The notes under the pieces: generated by a model
What the model saw: the letters and a program-made list of their open reading frames with translations, nothing else
Database searches by the model: none
Told to the model about the DNA's origin: nothing
Made by a program: the position numbers and the translations under genes
Assembly: GCF_902686445.1 (NCBI RefSeq)
Contig: NC_062217.1
Span: forward strand, 84,997,758 to 85,061,757
From: Sciurus carolinensis
Lineage: Eukaryota; Chordata; Mammalia; Rodentia; Sciuridae
Direction of reading: 5' to 3'
DNA length: 64,000 bases
In this document: in pieces, positions 36,221-48,196 of the stretch
How positions within the stretch are numbered: the first letter of the stretch is position 1
How the letters are laid out: the number at the start of each line of letters is the position of its first letter

Positions 36221-36401
36221 TATCCACCGGGGATTGACTCCAGGTCTTCTCTCCATAGATACCAAAATCTGCAAATGCCCATGTGTCTTATATAAAATGA
36301 CATAATATTTGCCTATAGCCTTTGCATATCTTTCCAAATACTTCAATTATCTCTAAATCACATTAACTAGTACAGTGTAAATACTATGTAAATAGTTATT
36401 A

Positions 36402-36439
<38 letters not shown>

Positions 36440-36652
36440 AGATGCTGGGGATTAAACCCTGGGCCTTGTGCTTGCAAGGCAAGCACACTACCAACTGAGC
36501 TATATCCCCAGCCCTATGTTATACTATGTTTTAAGGAATATTATCAAAAAAGTCTACATGTTCAATACAGATACAATTTTTTTTTAAATTTTTGGTCCAT
36601 GATTGGTTGGATATGTGGATTCAGAACCCATGGATACAGAAGGCCAATAGTA
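36221..36652 (+). mobile_element. MER2 DNA transposon interrupted by an ID SINE
   Basis: The left part has GGGGATTGACTCCAGG, CCAAAATCTGCAAATGCCC, ATAAAATGACATAATATTTGC; the right part has TACATGTTCAATACAGATAC, GATTGGTTGGATATG and CCCATGGATACAGAAGGCC. The ID element at 36403-36514 sits between TTATACT repeats. Confidence 0.85.
36403..36514 (-). repeat. ID SINE inside MER2, inverted
   Basis: A long poly-T (tail of the inverted element) then GATGCTGGGGATTAAACCCTG, CTTGCAAGGCAAGC and ACTGAGCTATATCCCCAGCC. TTATACT occurs just before and just after. Confidence 0.9.
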
Positions 36653-36729
36653 TTCTGCCTAAATAATAACTTAGATTATTATGCTTCTCAATATCTGTGT
36701 TTGAGTGAGATATAAAATGTTTCTTTCAG

Positions 36730-36842
36730 CCAGGAATGGTAGTATGAACCTGTAGTCCCAACTACTTGGAGGCTATATCAGGAGGATTACTTGAGCCCCA
36801 GGAGTTTGAGGTTAGCCTGAGAAACACAGTGAGACATTCACT

Positions 36843-36876
<34 letters not shown>
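36730..36876 (+). repeat. B1/7SL-derived SINE
   Basis: CCAGGAATGGTAGTATGAACC, GTAGTCCCAACTACTTGG, GGATTACTTGAGCCCCAGG and a poly-A of about 30 bases. The only + strand member of the local cluster. Confidence 0.8.
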
Positions 36877-36878
<2 letters not shown>

Positions 36879-37077
36879 TCTTACAAAAAGATTAAAATAA
36901 GTAGAGATGCTTTGAACTGAAATATGGAAAAAGTGTATTATATAACAAAAGACATGTGCACCATGTAATTATACCTATAGATTTTTTTTTCTGATCTCTG
37001 TTTAGTATCAAAATGTCACTTTTCCTAAGTTCTCCTGTTCTATTTGTCTCATTTAATTCCACTTTAATTTAACACTT

Positions 37078-37237
37078 TATTTATTTTCATACTGGGGATC
37101 AACCCAGGGTCACTTTATGGTTGAGCTATATCCCCAGATCTTTATATATATACATTTTTAAAAAAATTTTTCGGTGCTAAGGAACAAACCCCAGGGGCAC
37201 TTTTCCACTGAGTTCCACTGAGCTATACCCCCATCCC
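37078..37237 (-). repeat. Two adjacent inverted ID SINEs
   Basis: The first ID is at 37078-37141 (ACTGGGGATCAACCCAGG, GAGCTATATCCCCAG). The second is at 37160-37237 (AACAAACCCCAGGGGCAC, GAGCTATACCCCCATCCC) and carries a small internal duplication (CCACTGAGTTCCACTGAG). Confidence 0.8.
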
Positions 37238-37417
37238 TTTTTTTTTTTTTTTTTTTTTAACAAGGGAAGTAAACCCAGGGGCACTTAACCTTAACCACTG
37301 GCTCACATCCCCAGACCTTTTTATTTGGGATAGAGTCTCACTAAGTTGCTGAGGGCCTTGCCAAGTTGCTGAGGCTGGTCTTGAACTTGCAATCCTCCTG
37401 CCTCAGTCACACTCAGC
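37238..37417 (-). repeat. B1-ID dimer, inverted
   Basis: Poly-T, an ID part (AAACCCAGGGGCACTTAACC, CATCCCCAGACC), then a B1 part (GATAGAGTCTCACTAAGTTG, CAATCCTCCTGCCTCAG). Confidence 0.85.
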
Positions 37418-37498
37418 TTAATTTTTTTTTTTTTTAATATGGAGCTGAGGATGGAACCCAGTGCCTCACACGTGCAAGGCATGCACTCTACCACTAAA
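37418..37498 (-). repeat. ID SINE, inverted
   Basis: Poly-T then GAGCTGAGGATGGAACCCAG, CTCACACGTGCAAGGC and ACTCTACCACTA. Confidence 0.85.
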
Positions 37499-37512
37499 AA
37501 TGATATTTAAAA

Positions 37513-37697
37513 AGAGATTTTTTTTCCAATATTGGGGTTAAAATGAGGGACACACTATACCACTGAACTACATTCCCAGCCCTTTCTATCTTTTATTTTG
37601 AGGCAGGGTTTCCTAAGTTGCTAGGACTGGCCTTGAACTTGTGATCCTCCTGTCTCAGCTTCTGGAGTAGCTGGAATTTCAGGCTTGCCCTAGAGCA
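37513..37697 (-). repeat. B1-ID dimer, inverted
   Basis: CACTATACCACTGAACTACA, TTCCCAGCCC, GAGGCAGGGTTTCCTAAGTTG, GATCCTCCTGTCTCAGC and TGGAATTTCAGGC. Confidence 0.85.
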
Positions 37698-37732
37698 CCT
37701 AGAGCAAATAATATTAAGAAGTCAGAATAATG

Positions 37733-38104
37733 TACAGGTGGCCCTTTATTTAGAATGGCTTGAATTAGGGTTTTGTTGTTTTTGTTCTTTTACTTTAAAA
37801 TGGTGCAAAAGTGATATGTATTCACTAGACACTGTACTTGGAATTTTGAGTTTGGGTCTTTTCCAGAGCTAATGCTACGTGGTCTGATCCTCCAGTCTCT
37901 TGATCCTGGGTAGTAGCAGTGACTGCAGCTCCCAGTCAGCCCTGCAATCATGAGAAGCCACTGACACTCCACAGTATGCTGTATTGCTAATCTGTGAGGT
38001 TCCTGAGGTTAGGTGCACTAAGTACAATTTTTACTTAATGATATTTTCAATGTATGATGGGTTCATTAGAATGTAACCCCAGTGGAGGTCAAAAAGCACC
38101 TGTA
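37733..38104 (+). mobile_element. Tigger-like DNA transposon with TA flanks
   Basis: The left end TACAGGTGGCCCTTTATTT and right end AAAGCACCTGTA form inverted termini (ACAGGTG/CACCTGT) next to TA. Inside are ATGGTGCAAAAGTGATATG, CAGCTCCCAGTCAGCC and CAATGTATGATGGG, typical of a short nonautonomous Tigger. The exact family is not certain. Confidence 0.7.
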
Positions 38105-38825
38105 TAGTATAAAGCTTATCTGGTTACTAGACACAAGCCACAAATGGCCCTGAGGAAAACACTTATCAGTTACAAGTTTCAGAGTGTCCTTGAGATTACA
38201 GCAGATCAAGCACATAAGTGAGTGATCTTTTATTATTAATAGAAATAAGAGAAATTTCTTCTCTGAATTCTTCATAGGGCATACAATACGAGTTACTGAG
38301 CTACAACCTCTAGGATAGTCTTTTTAAATATATACTACTGAGTTTCATTTTGCTGTACAACATTCTTCAGAATCATAACAATGAGATATAGTAAATAATT
38401 GAGCAGTACATTGGAGAATTTAGATAGGACATATTAATAGATAACCAGTGTGTCAGTTAGGGTAATTCTATGCCAGTTTCTGTAACAACCAAACACAAAG
38501 TTTTAGTCTCTTAAAGCCAGAAAAACCAGCGAAATGTAGACTGTGTGTTTCTCCTTGGAAGTTCTCCTCCAGTAGGTGGTTTCTATCTAATCTGGCACAC
38601 ATGGCTACCAAAACCAATGCAGCAGCAGCAGCAGAAGCAAAAAACAGAGGAAGTTACATAGGCTCTTGACTCAGGATGAATACAAACCTCCCTACACACC
38701 ATTGACCAGCAGCACATGATGACATGGCTACTCCTTACTTTAAGGAAAGCTGGAAAATGTCATTTCTGTGTGTCCTGGAAAAGGAAAATAAGACAGGATT
38801 TGGTGGGCTTATATTTTCTCTCTAG

Positions 38826-38998
38826 CCAGGCATGGCGGTGCATACTTATAATCCCAGAAACTCGGGAAATTAAGGCAGGAAGTTTGAGGTCAGCCTTAGC
38901 AATTTAGCAAGGTCCTGTTTCAACACATAAAAGTAAAAAGGACTGGAGATATAGCTCTGTAGTAAAGTGACCATGAGTTCAATCACCAGTACCTAAAT
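38826..38998 (+). repeat. B1-ID dimer SINE
   Basis: GCCAGGCATGGCGGTGCATAC, TTATAATCCCAGAAACTC, GCAATTTAGCAAGGTCC joined to GACTGGAGATATAGCTC and GAGTTCAATCACCAGTACC. Confidence 0.85.
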
Positions 38999-39118
38999 AA
39001 ATATTGTCTCTGTCACAATTAAGAATGCCAGACTGAGGAGACTGGATGTGGTTCTCAAAGGGGAGTGTACATACCACATAGGATGCACTAGATGATACAG
39101 AAACAGTATGTATGGTTA

Positions 39119-39260
39119 GGGCTGGGGTTGTGGCTCAGTGGCAGTGTGCTTGCCTAGCATGTGTGGGGCCCCGGGTTTGATCCTCAACACTACATAAAAA
39201 TAAAAGTATTGTGTCCACGTATAACTAAAAAAAAAAAAAAAAACTTCAAAAAAAAAAACT
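39119..39260 (+). repeat. STRID-type SINE, intact, with target duplication
   Basis: GGGCTGGGGTTGTGGCTCAG, TTGCCTAGCATGTGTGGGG and TTGTGTCCACGTATAACT plus poly-A. The 10-bp TGTATGGTTA is duplicated at 39109-39118 and 39261-39270. Well preserved, so fairly young. Confidence 0.95.
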
Positions 39261-39959
39261 TGTATGGTTATATCTAAATACACCTGGGTAAGATGACCTC
39301 ATGTCACAAGAAGCAAGGTATTCAGACAAAAGATTAAGCGTTCCATGACCCAAAGGAGTTGCAAGAGATGTTCTTACATGATTGTGAGCTTCCAGTGTAT
39401 TGACAGGCATTACAGTTTCTGAAGGTTCAGTAAGGTGGATTTACTGGTCACATTATCCAGGATTAATGAAAATAAGCTGACAATGATGGATAACTGGCTT
39501 TGAAAGTGTCCTGCAAAAGCACCGCAGACTGAAAATGATACTAAAATATTACTGATCAAGGACAAAATAGCAGGGCTCATCCTTCATTCTCTTGTTTTAT
39601 TATGAGATGAAGTCAACTAGCTAATCAGCCAAGTCAATTTAAAAAAGATAATTCTCAAGCTTATTTGAAAAAACTTGAGAATTTAGATTTACTGTCATTA
39701 ACAATGAAAAAAATGCTAAATGTATATTGTACCTTGAGATATTAGCTATTAAAGAGAGCCAGGACAAGAATTTAAAGTGAACAATCCACAACACAAAGAT
39801 AAAGCCTCTTCAAATAAATTTTTCAGCAATACTCAATCCAGTGGTTGGCAAATTTTTACTAAACTTTAAATGTTCACAAGCTCCCTTTTATATTTGTTAC
39901 TAAATCACAAAGACAAAAGCCCTTGCTTTTCCTATCATACTAAAAATGATAAAAGGTAA

Positions 39960-40090
39960 TATTCACATTCATTCATTCAAGAAGCAGTTAATTGAGTGCC
40001 TGTTATGGGTTGGGTATCATTCTAAGAATCAGGGATTTAGAGAATGCACAAAATGAGCAAAATCTACTACCCTCATGGAGCTGACTTTTC
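39960..40090 (+). repeat. Ancient mammalian repeat remnant
   Basis: CATTCATTCAAGAAGCAG, GAGTGCCTGTTATGGGTTGG, TCATTCTAAGAATCAGGG and CCCTCATGGAGCTGAC are a common old mammalian repeat phrase series. I cannot assign the family securely. Confidence 0.45.
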
Positions 40091-40093
40091 AGT

Positions 40094-40325
40094 ACAGCAG
40101 TTCTTAATTGGGGCTGATTCTGCCCCTCGGGGCCATTTGGCAATATCTAGAGATACTTTCACTTTTCACAGTTGAGATTTGGCAGGGTTGGGGGATGAGG
40201 TAGCTAGTATCTAGTGGGTAGAAGCAAGAAACTTTGTAAGCAGCCTGCAGTACATAGGGCAGACCCTTACCAAACAATAATAAATACATACATATATGTT
40301 CTGGCTCAAAATGTCAACAGTGTTG
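40094..40325 (+). mobile_element. MER20 DNA transposon (hAT-Charlie)
   Basis: GCAGTTCTTAATTGGGGCTG, TCTGCCCCTCGGGGCCATTT, GGCAATATCTAGAGATAC, TATCTAGTGGGTAGAAGC and TCAAAATGTCAACAGTGTTG run the length of MER20. Confidence 0.8.
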
Positions 40326-40847
40326 ACAGTAACAAACCACCAATGCTTAATTTTATAAAAACAAGATATTTAAAGATATTTAATGTATTGTAGAAGTTTT
40401 AATATATTTTGCCATGAGATAGAATGGGACCATGAAACTTCTTTGGAACACAGAGTACTTTCCTGGTCAATTCGTGTTAAAGTAATTTAAACAACTGTCC
40501 CATGGAAAAATGAGTTGTGTGACTTTCTGTTACAAAACAAATGTTTATGTTACATATGTTGCCCATTTCTATGACAAGTAGCTGTTAGTAAAATACGTAC
40601 TTGAAAAAAATGACTATCTCTTCAAGACCAAGGTGATGTTTTAGCAATGATTAAGAAAGTAACTGCTTTTCAAAAGAATTTGTGCTTGTGGTGTATTTTT
40701 TAAATATTTGGATCCCTACATGATTTCATTGCCAAAAAATGATGTACCTGCATGACCTAGAAAAGTGCTTATTCTACACTTTTATAAAATCTGACCATAG
40801 ATTTTCTAACTGGTTAGAAACTAGTTAGAACTGGTCTTATTAGATTA

Positions 40848-40942
40848 CCTGAGCTGGACTGGAATTCCTGGACTCAAGTGATCTTCTTGCCTCAGTCTCA
40901 ATTTGGATTACAGATGTGTACCAACATACCCACTTAGAAAAA
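40848..40942 (-). repeat. B1 fragment, inverted
   Basis: AATTCCTGGACTCAAGTGATC, TTCTTGCCTCAGTCTC and GGATTACAGATGTGTACC. Confidence 0.65.
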
Positions 40943-41076
40943 TCTCTGAAAGATTTTGGGTGAGTTTTAAGCCTAATCAGTCTAAAAGAACAAATGGATG
41001 ATGTCAATTAACCTGGAGACTTTAGGAACCAATTCCAACAAAAATGTCCCCTAACTGGTAGATGGAAGTATTAATA

Positions 41077-41400
41077 CAGCAGTTCCTCCTTATTCTAAGG
41101 GGATTTGTCCAAGAATAGATGCCTAAAACTGCAGGTAGTACTGAACCCAATGACTTATAGTTTTGTCCATATTGACTCAGCAGTTAGAATACATAACTTT
41201 GCAATTTGAGGGGTGATAGCAAAATTATCATGGATTTCTTTTTCCGTCTCCACAATTTCACATACAGAATATTATTAGCAATGTCAGTGTAAATTTTTTT
41301 CATTCCTTATTAATTCAAGAACTTTCACCTTTTCACTTAAAGGAAGAACTTTATATCTTTGATATATCTTCATTGCCAGATCTCAAGTGACACAGCTTCT
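41077..41400 (+). mobile_element. Tigger-like DNA transposon remnant
   Basis: The left part is clear (CAGCAGTTCCTCCTTATTC, GATGCCTAAAACTGCAGG, TAGTACTGAACCC). The remainder decays and the right end is unclear. Confidence 0.5.
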
Positions 41401-42680
41401 TTTTGTCTCTGTCAAAAATGTCCTGACTGATAGGTCTTTGCTCTCATCTGAAATTTCTCATTCCTATCCTTCAACACCCAAAAGTTGCAACTGAAGGCCT
41501 CACAACTGGAAGAGGTCACTGTGGCCATAACCAGAGGATGTCATGGTTCTTTGATGAGCCAGACTGATTCAAAGCTACCTGCATCACTTATCTGCAAGTC
41601 TAGCAGGTAGCAGTAATCAACACCCCCAAGCCATTGGTCCACTTATACACAAGGTACAGACCACTTTGTGAGTTATTAGAGGGTCACCTGTTGCACTGAT
41701 CCCCCATCTTCCTTGTCTGATGTTCAACAACCCTCTTACCCTGTGATCATTTTCATTTCTGTGACAACCAGTGAATAATGACCATCTCAGTGTATTTTTC
41801 TGAGTCTCTGAAGCACAAAACAAAACCAGGACAGCCAAGTCAATTGGAGAGTAACTTTTATGGGAATTGAGAGTCTGCTGTCAGATACCACTGTCTTGTC
41901 CTCCTGGCCTCCATCAGACAAATCACCTCAGGACAGAGGTACTACCTTAGGGGAAGCCTAAAACAAGTGGACCCGCTTTTGGGAGAAAAGGAATGAATAA
42001 TAACATGGAAATTTTCATTTTTTAAGGAACAATAAACAAAATAATACCAAAGTATTTGCACTAACTAAATAACTTAGTTTTTTGCACAGATAAGGATAAC
42101 CTATGATATTCTGGATGTCCTGATGCATATGAATACATATCATAGACCTGAAATTTTCTGCTGAAATCTTGGGATCAAGGAACATTTTCTTATATATATT
42201 TTTAGTTCCCGTCCCCTCCCTTTCCCTTATTCACTTGGATGTGCTATCTTCCCTAACTCTTCTCCCGTCACCATCATTGAGTTGCTCGAGATATTTCTTT
42301 TACTTTGAAAAGGAGCAAAGGAAGGAAATTTTCTTTCTCAATGGGCTACTTAGAACTTTGGAGATACTACAACTGACTTGAAAATAATCAAATTCTCCCA
42401 AAATACACATTTGTTTCTTAAATGTTTTTTCAGAGAAAATCTTTTAATGCAACTTCAAATATTATGCTATTGCCCTTTTTTTGTAATTGTACTTAATTAC
42501 AAAACAGCTCCCTTTCCCTGATATGTGGAAGTGTTACACATTTATACAATAAACTTTTTAATCTTCTTCTTCCCATAACTTTGGTGTCACCCCAACCTCC
42601 TAGCATTTTATGCAATTTATATCATTTTTTCCTGAATAAAGTTTTATGTGTTCATTTAAGAAATATAAAAGCTAAACGTG

Positions 42681-42783
42681 GGGCTGGGGAGATAGCTCAG
42701 TTGGTAGAGTGCTCGCCTAGCAAGAACAAGGCCCTGGGTTCAATCCCCAGCACCACAAAAAAAAAAAAAAAAAAAAAAAAAAG
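42681..42783 (+). repeat. ID SINE, very well preserved
   Basis: GGGGCTGGGGAGATAGCTCAG, GAGTGCTCGCCTAGCAAG, CAAGGCCCTGGGTTCAATCC and CCAGCACCAC with poly-A of about 24. The AGCTAAACRTG flank is duplicated at 42670 and 42784 with one difference. This is the freshest ID copy in the window. The tRNA-like A and B boxes are inherited; it is not a tRNA gene. Confidence 0.92.
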
Positions 42784-43346
42784 AGCTAAACATGACATAT
42801 GAGTTTTCTTTCTGAGTTTTCATCTTTTAAAAATGCAGCCAAGTAAGAACATATGATTCTGGAGGTTGTTTCAACATCCTCTAGTTGAGGTAAAAAGGAG
42901 AAGGCATAGATGAAACAAGATTGGCCATGAGTTGGTGATTGTGGAAGTTGGGTTAGATATATAATGCACAGATTTTCAACATTTTAATCTTTCTAATTTT
43001 GCCTATATTCACCTTTTTTTCATAATAAAAAGCTGAAATGACACCCTATTATAATTTCATTACTTCAGTTAACAATGTACTCTTTCCTCACATTTAGATT
43101 AATGTATTTTGAGCTATGACGGTCATTCAAAACTAATGCCTAAATTAAATGAACATAATAAGAGACCTTTGTATATCTATCTCAGAAAGTGTAAGATTTT
43201 CCAAGCAAAAGAAGCCAATTTGATCACAATGATCTCACCATAACAGTATTAATATTGTTAAAGAGAACAAAACATTTATTGAATCTCTAGTGATAAATTT
43301 AATTTTGTGAAAACAATTTCATTTTTATATCAAATTTAAATTTTTG

Positions 43347-43439
43347 TATTGATAGTTCAACTGGTAGAGCACTTGCCTAGCACACACAATGCTCTGGATT
43401 CAATTCCCAGAACTAAAAAAAGAAAAAAGAAAAAAAATT
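43347..43439 (+). repeat. ID SINE
   Basis: ATAGTTCAACTGGTAGAGCAC, TTGCCTAGCACACACAATGC and CTGGATTCAATTCCCAG with an A-rich tail. Confidence 0.85.
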
Positions 43440-43526
43440 AAATTTTTACTATGTGTTAGCATTTGGTTGTAAATATATAGATATGGGAAACAAGTAAACA
43501 CACATAAAGAGAGACTACATAATTTT

Positions 43527-43594
43527 GGGGGGCAAGAAATTCTGGGGATCTAACACTAAGCAAGTGCTCTATCACTCAGCTACATCCCCTACCT
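43527..43594 (-). repeat. Truncated ID SINE, inverted
   Basis: TTCTGGGGATCTAACACTAAG, CAAGTGCTCTATCACTCAGC and TACATCCCC. Confidence 0.7.
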
Positions 43595-43694
43595 GAGACT
43601 ATGTACTTTTTAATGTTTTAAACAAAGGGAACACAATCCAATGTATGGGACCACAGCCCAAGACTGGGCACCATAAGGGGAACTCGGTCTTATT

Positions 43695-43915
43695 TCTCTT
43701 TCCATCTTCAAGGCATGGCACCATGCCTAGCACATATTTTACACTCAATACAGTTTGTCAAATGAAAAATGAAAAAGAAAAGCCACTTTGGAGTGGCCCA
43801 GAAGAAGAATTTTAGAGCTGAAAAAATAAACTGAAACCAATCTCCTCATTTTCTGACAAGGAGACAGAGGCTTAGGAAGGTGAAATCACACAGTTAATGG
43901 ATGTGTGGTGAAAGA
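43695..43915 (+). repeat. L2 3' end followed by a MIR fragment
   Basis: The L2 part ends GGCACCATGCCTAGCACATA, TTTTACACTCAATACAG. From 43800 a MIR-like segment reads AACCAATCTCCTCATTTTC, GACAAGGAGACAGAGGC and GAAATCACACAGTTAATGG. Confidence 0.6.
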
Positions 43916-44853
43916 AATGTTTTAGGAAGAATGAGCTGACATCCATCTATGGAATGCTTGGGAGAAGAAAAAGACTGGAAGTAAAGGCACCTGTTAAGAG
44001 ACGCTTGCAATCATCACAGTGCAAGGTAATAAGAGCATAAACTGGGATGATGGGAAGGGAATGAGAACCAGAGGAGGATCTGAAAGACACAGAAAAGATT
44101 CCTCTGAGCAGTGCTGTCTCACTGTCAGTGAGATTTCATCTTGACCTATTTCTACACATGCTGGTATCAATCATGATCCCCAGATATTTTTACCCATGGC
44201 CCCAAACTGCACAGAAAGACATAATTAGCAATTCTTTTGACTCATCTAGGGCCTCTGAGAGTGATTCATACCTTCCACTACACAATTATCTACCATAAAT
44301 ATAGTTTAACCTCTGTCTATTCCAAGAAATGGCTCTTTATAATGTCCATTCATGGGTCTGATTACTCCATTAATAAAGGACTGAGTCCAATCTCCAAAAC
44401 ATATCTTTTGAGATTCCCCCATATTTTTTGTCCTCCACCAAAGATAATCAGTCTTAATGCACATTCTTCTGTACTATAACAGTAAGCAATCTTTCAGAAT
44501 CAGATCATAATTTTTGTTTATCTTCCTCACATTTGCTAAGATCAAAAATGCACTTGAGTTCATAACTTCTTTTAAAATGGAAATACAAAGATACTGTCTT
44601 TATTAAGAACTAGTTGATCTCTTTTGTTCAAGACCAGCAGTCCATAGGGAATCAAAGTGTTGGTTGCCAAGAGGAAGGAAGATAATTTAGAGAAGCCCAT
44701 GAATAGAGGATAAGAAAGGGCAACATTGTCTGGGCAGGCAGAAGACAAACACGGAACAGAATGTCTGAGATACAGAGGAGATAAGTCACAGGTGGGTGGG
44801 AATGCAGGAAAGGAGAAATCAAGGGTCAAGGGGACTGACAGCTGTTCCATATA

Positions 44854-45447
44854 TAGTCATGTACATGGACATTTCAATGATGGACCACATGTACAATGGT
44901 CCTGTAAGATTATAATGGAGGTGAAAAATTCCTATCACCTAGTGATGTCATAGCCAAATGATGTTGTAGTGCAACACATTACTTCATATTCACAGTGATG
45001 CTGGTGTAAACAAGTCTACACACTGCCAGTAGTACAAAAGTATAACATATACAATTACATACAGTACATATTTGGTAATAAAGACAAAGAACTATGTTAC
45101 TGGCTTGTGTGTTTATTATATTTTCGTTGTTATTTTAAAGTGTATGCCTACTTATAAAAGAAAAGTTTACAGTAAACACTAAGGCCTGTTACACTGGCAG
45201 AAGCTTCATACATCTTGTGCTTAGCACATCTCCTGATTGCTTCAATTTCTCTTATGATTTAATCTCATGTCATTTTGTTCATCATGGCCCTGGGAGCAAT
45301 AGGTATAGCCTATTGCTATACCCTATATATATATTATAGCCTAGGTGTGTAGAAGGCAAAACTATCTAGCACTCTTGATGCTCATGACAAAATCACCTAA
45401 CAATGCGTTTCTCAGAATGTGTCTCATTTTTAAGTAGTGCATGACTG
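44854..45447 (+). mobile_element. Near-complete nonautonomous TA-flanked DNA transposon
   Basis: Terminal inverted repeats AGTCATG at the left and CATGACT at the right. Inside: AATGGTCCTGTAAGATTATA, AATTCCTATCACCTAGTGATG, ATAGGTATAGCCTATTGC and AACAATGCGTTTCTCAG. This matches a widespread old human-mouse shared Tigger/mariner-type family whose name I will not guess. About 590 bp, no transposase frame. Confidence 0.7.
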
Positions 45448-46960
45448 TCCCTGCTGTAAAAATTATTACACAGTACCGTCTGGCTACCAAAACACTCCAA
45501 GCCTGGTAAACACACACCACAGTAGCCCTCTCCAAACTCTCAGCTCTACCTCTCCTCCTATCTTAGAGGACATCCCTCGGACTCCACCAAGATCCCATCA
45601 GGTTTCCTCTCTTCCCTACGTGCTTTTTCCCACTGCTCTAGCCTTCCATGACCTTTTTCCTCTGTGTAGTCTAACAGTTAGACTACCTGACATTGTTTTG
45701 AAATTCAGGCCTAGCACCTCCAGTGGGAATAAAGATCCTTGGGGGCAGTTTTTCTGCCGTATCACTTTTGTCCTCCTTTCAGAGAAAAGGACACAGAGTA
45801 AGTGAATAAAGACTGATATTTTGAAATTACCCATGTTTCCATTCTTGTTTTTCTTTAATTAGTATTTAAAACAGCCTAGATGTTATAGCTTTCTTGAGAA
45901 GCAGCAGCTCCTTATTTGGGAATTAGTTTATAAACTGCATGGTTGAAAATACATCCCAGCCCAGGACTTTCTCTACAGCTGGTGAGGAAGAAATGAACAA
46001 AGCCAGAGCCCAAAAAGACCAAGATAGTCAATGTGCTTAGACAAATGTCAGCAGCTGTCAGGGAAAATTTCATACTTAGAATGGTTAGCTGGCTAGAGAT
46101 TGGTTCTATTAAAAGATTTATTTCCTCTGCAGAAGAAAAGTTTGAAGAAATTAAATTTTAAGTGGGACTTATAGAAGCCTGGGCACATAATATGAAAACA
46201 AACAAATTACCAAACAGAATTTTCCAAGTAAGTTCAAAGATTCTTCAGCAAAAGACAATGATTAAAATGAGGCTTCTGTCTTGAAAAATATATTGCACCA
46301 AAGGAACAATGTATTTCTTTATATTTCATGCCAAAAATTGGGAAATGAGTACCACAGAGTTTCTTCTTTGCTATATATTTATTCATATAGTTGTCATTCA
46401 TTGGATATCTAACGTGCTGGGCATTGTGCTTGCTAGGCACTGGAAAAAAAGAAAGTAAAACATTCTCATCTACAAGGATGTCAAACTGAGGGAGAAACAG
46501 AATGTTTTAAAATATGTCAAATGATCTATAGGAATATGTACCTATCTTGGGCTTGGAGTCATGACTGAATAATAGATACTGAGTTATCATTAAGTCGGTA
46601 CAGGAACTGTGAATTAGACAGTTCGAAGTAAATAGGTAAAGACTGTGGTTTCTGGAAGCCAAGAATAAACTACAATATAAGACATCCAAGGTGTCCAAAC
46701 ATATCCAGAAGTTCTATAATCACCAGAGAACAGAAACAAGCTAGATTTCAATAATCTAGAAAAAAAAAACATATGCCAAGAATTACCAAAGTCAGCAGAG
46801 GTGAAAATAGACCAGAGTCTGCACAGTCAGGATAGGTAAGAAAAAGCGGGAAGTGTCAGGTTAAGATGGGCTAGCAGGCTGGAATCCTGAACATTCATTC
46901 AAGCTCATTTGTGAGCAGAGTAGAAGTAAGTCACATCTTGAAAAAGATAAACTCATATCT
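45448..46960. other. Unique intergenic DNA
   Basis: A 122-codon + frame at 45437-45805 overlaps a transposon end and is Pro/Ser-rich by composition only. A decayed old repeat lies near 46390-46560. No gene supported. Confidence 0.4.
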
Positions 46961-46964
46961 GTCA

Positions 46965-47225
46965 TGAGTCCCACCATGTGTCAGGCATTTGGCTAGTCAC
47001 TTCATATAAATTATGCCATTTAATTGCCTCACCCCACACTGTGAGAGGGTTGTTTACAGATGAGAAAATTGAGACTCACAGAGATTAAATACCTTACCCC
47101 AAATCACAGTGATCAGCTGTGGGAGAGCTGTTTACAGATGAGAAATTGAGACTCAGATTAAATAATTTGCCCCAAATCACAGTGATCATCCTGGTAGAGA
47201 CCAGATTCAAACCTTGAGGCCTGGC
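46965..47225 (-). repeat. MIR with an internal 78-bp tandem duplication
   Basis: CCATGTGTCAGGCATTTGGC, CATTTAATTGCCTCACCCC and AGATGAGAAAATTGAGACTC match the MIR core. The segment TGTTTACAGATGAG ... AAATCACAGTGATCA occurs at 47051 and again at 47129. Confidence 0.8.
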
Positions 47226-48045
47226 TTACAAGTCTGTGCATGGTGAGTTGAGTCCATCTACTTCCTACCTGGGAAGAAACACTGAAAGTGGTTTCAGCAA
47301 GTGGGAAAAAGGCATCTCTGACTGCAGATAAATTTAGATAAGCCGGCCAAGAGGAAGGCAGCAACAACTTGGGATAGATAATAACAAAGTGACCCAAGGA
47401 ACTTACATTAAGTGATCAAATTAGATTTAGTATGGCAGCTTTTTGTTGTTGTGTTGATATTTTTGCTTTGCAAAATTTCAAGATGGCAGTGATTATATGA
47501 CCAGAAGCCTTGGCACCTTTGACTTGGGCTCCAAGTTACTACATTTCCTAGTATGGATTATAATAGCCAGGAATCTTTCAGAGGCTGAACAAGGAGTTAA
47601 TCAAATTTCCTCAGGAAAAGTGAAGGGCAAAGAATGGAGGATCAGAAGCTAAAAAATGAAGCCAAGTTGTCTGCCTTAGCTAAAACATTTTTCTCACCAA
47701 AAGAGCAACCAAGACTGAAGTATTCTTTCACACCTGCAGTAGGGAAAACATCTGGGTTCCTGGTGGTAAGAACATGAAGTAGGTGTGCTGCTGCATCTGA
47801 TGCCAGCTCTTAATCCTAGGTGGGATAGCAGCTACCATCAAACACTGTTGGAACAAAATTTAAAATTGAGCATTCAGCAAATAGTGATTGCCTGAAATCA
47901 AGTGCTTTGGGAGTTATAAGAAAATCAAAGTTAAAATGCTGGGATAGGATTTGATTTAGCAGAAATGAAAGAACAGTTAGGACTATAAGCATAGGAAGGA
48001 ATGAACAAAACAGATGGGGAAGAGATCATTTTTAAAAATGCTTGC

Positions 48046-48196
48046 CAGTTTTGCAAGATGAAATAAGTTCTAGAGATGGATGGTGATGATGGTTGCACAA
48101 TGAAGTGATTTGAACTCACACTGATCTGTACACTCAAAATGGTTTAAAGGATAAAGTTTTGTATATTTTATGATAGTTTAAAAACAAATTTTAAAG
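48046..48196 (+). mobile_element. Old L1M-type LINE-1 3' end
   Basis: TTCTAGAGATGGATGGTGATG, GATGGTTGCACAATGAAGTG, CTGATCTGTACACTCAAAATG and GTATATTTTATGATAG follow the L1M 3' terminus. Confidence 0.75.

Noticed and set aside
40800..40833. Overlapping small palindromes (TTCTAAC-TG-GTTAGAA)
   Set aside because: Short inverted repeats of this size are expected by chance in AT-rich DNA; no context suggests a function.
42681..42783. tRNA-like sequence with A and B boxes
   Set aside because: It is an ID SINE with poly-A and target duplication. The same applies to all other tRNA-like stretches here.
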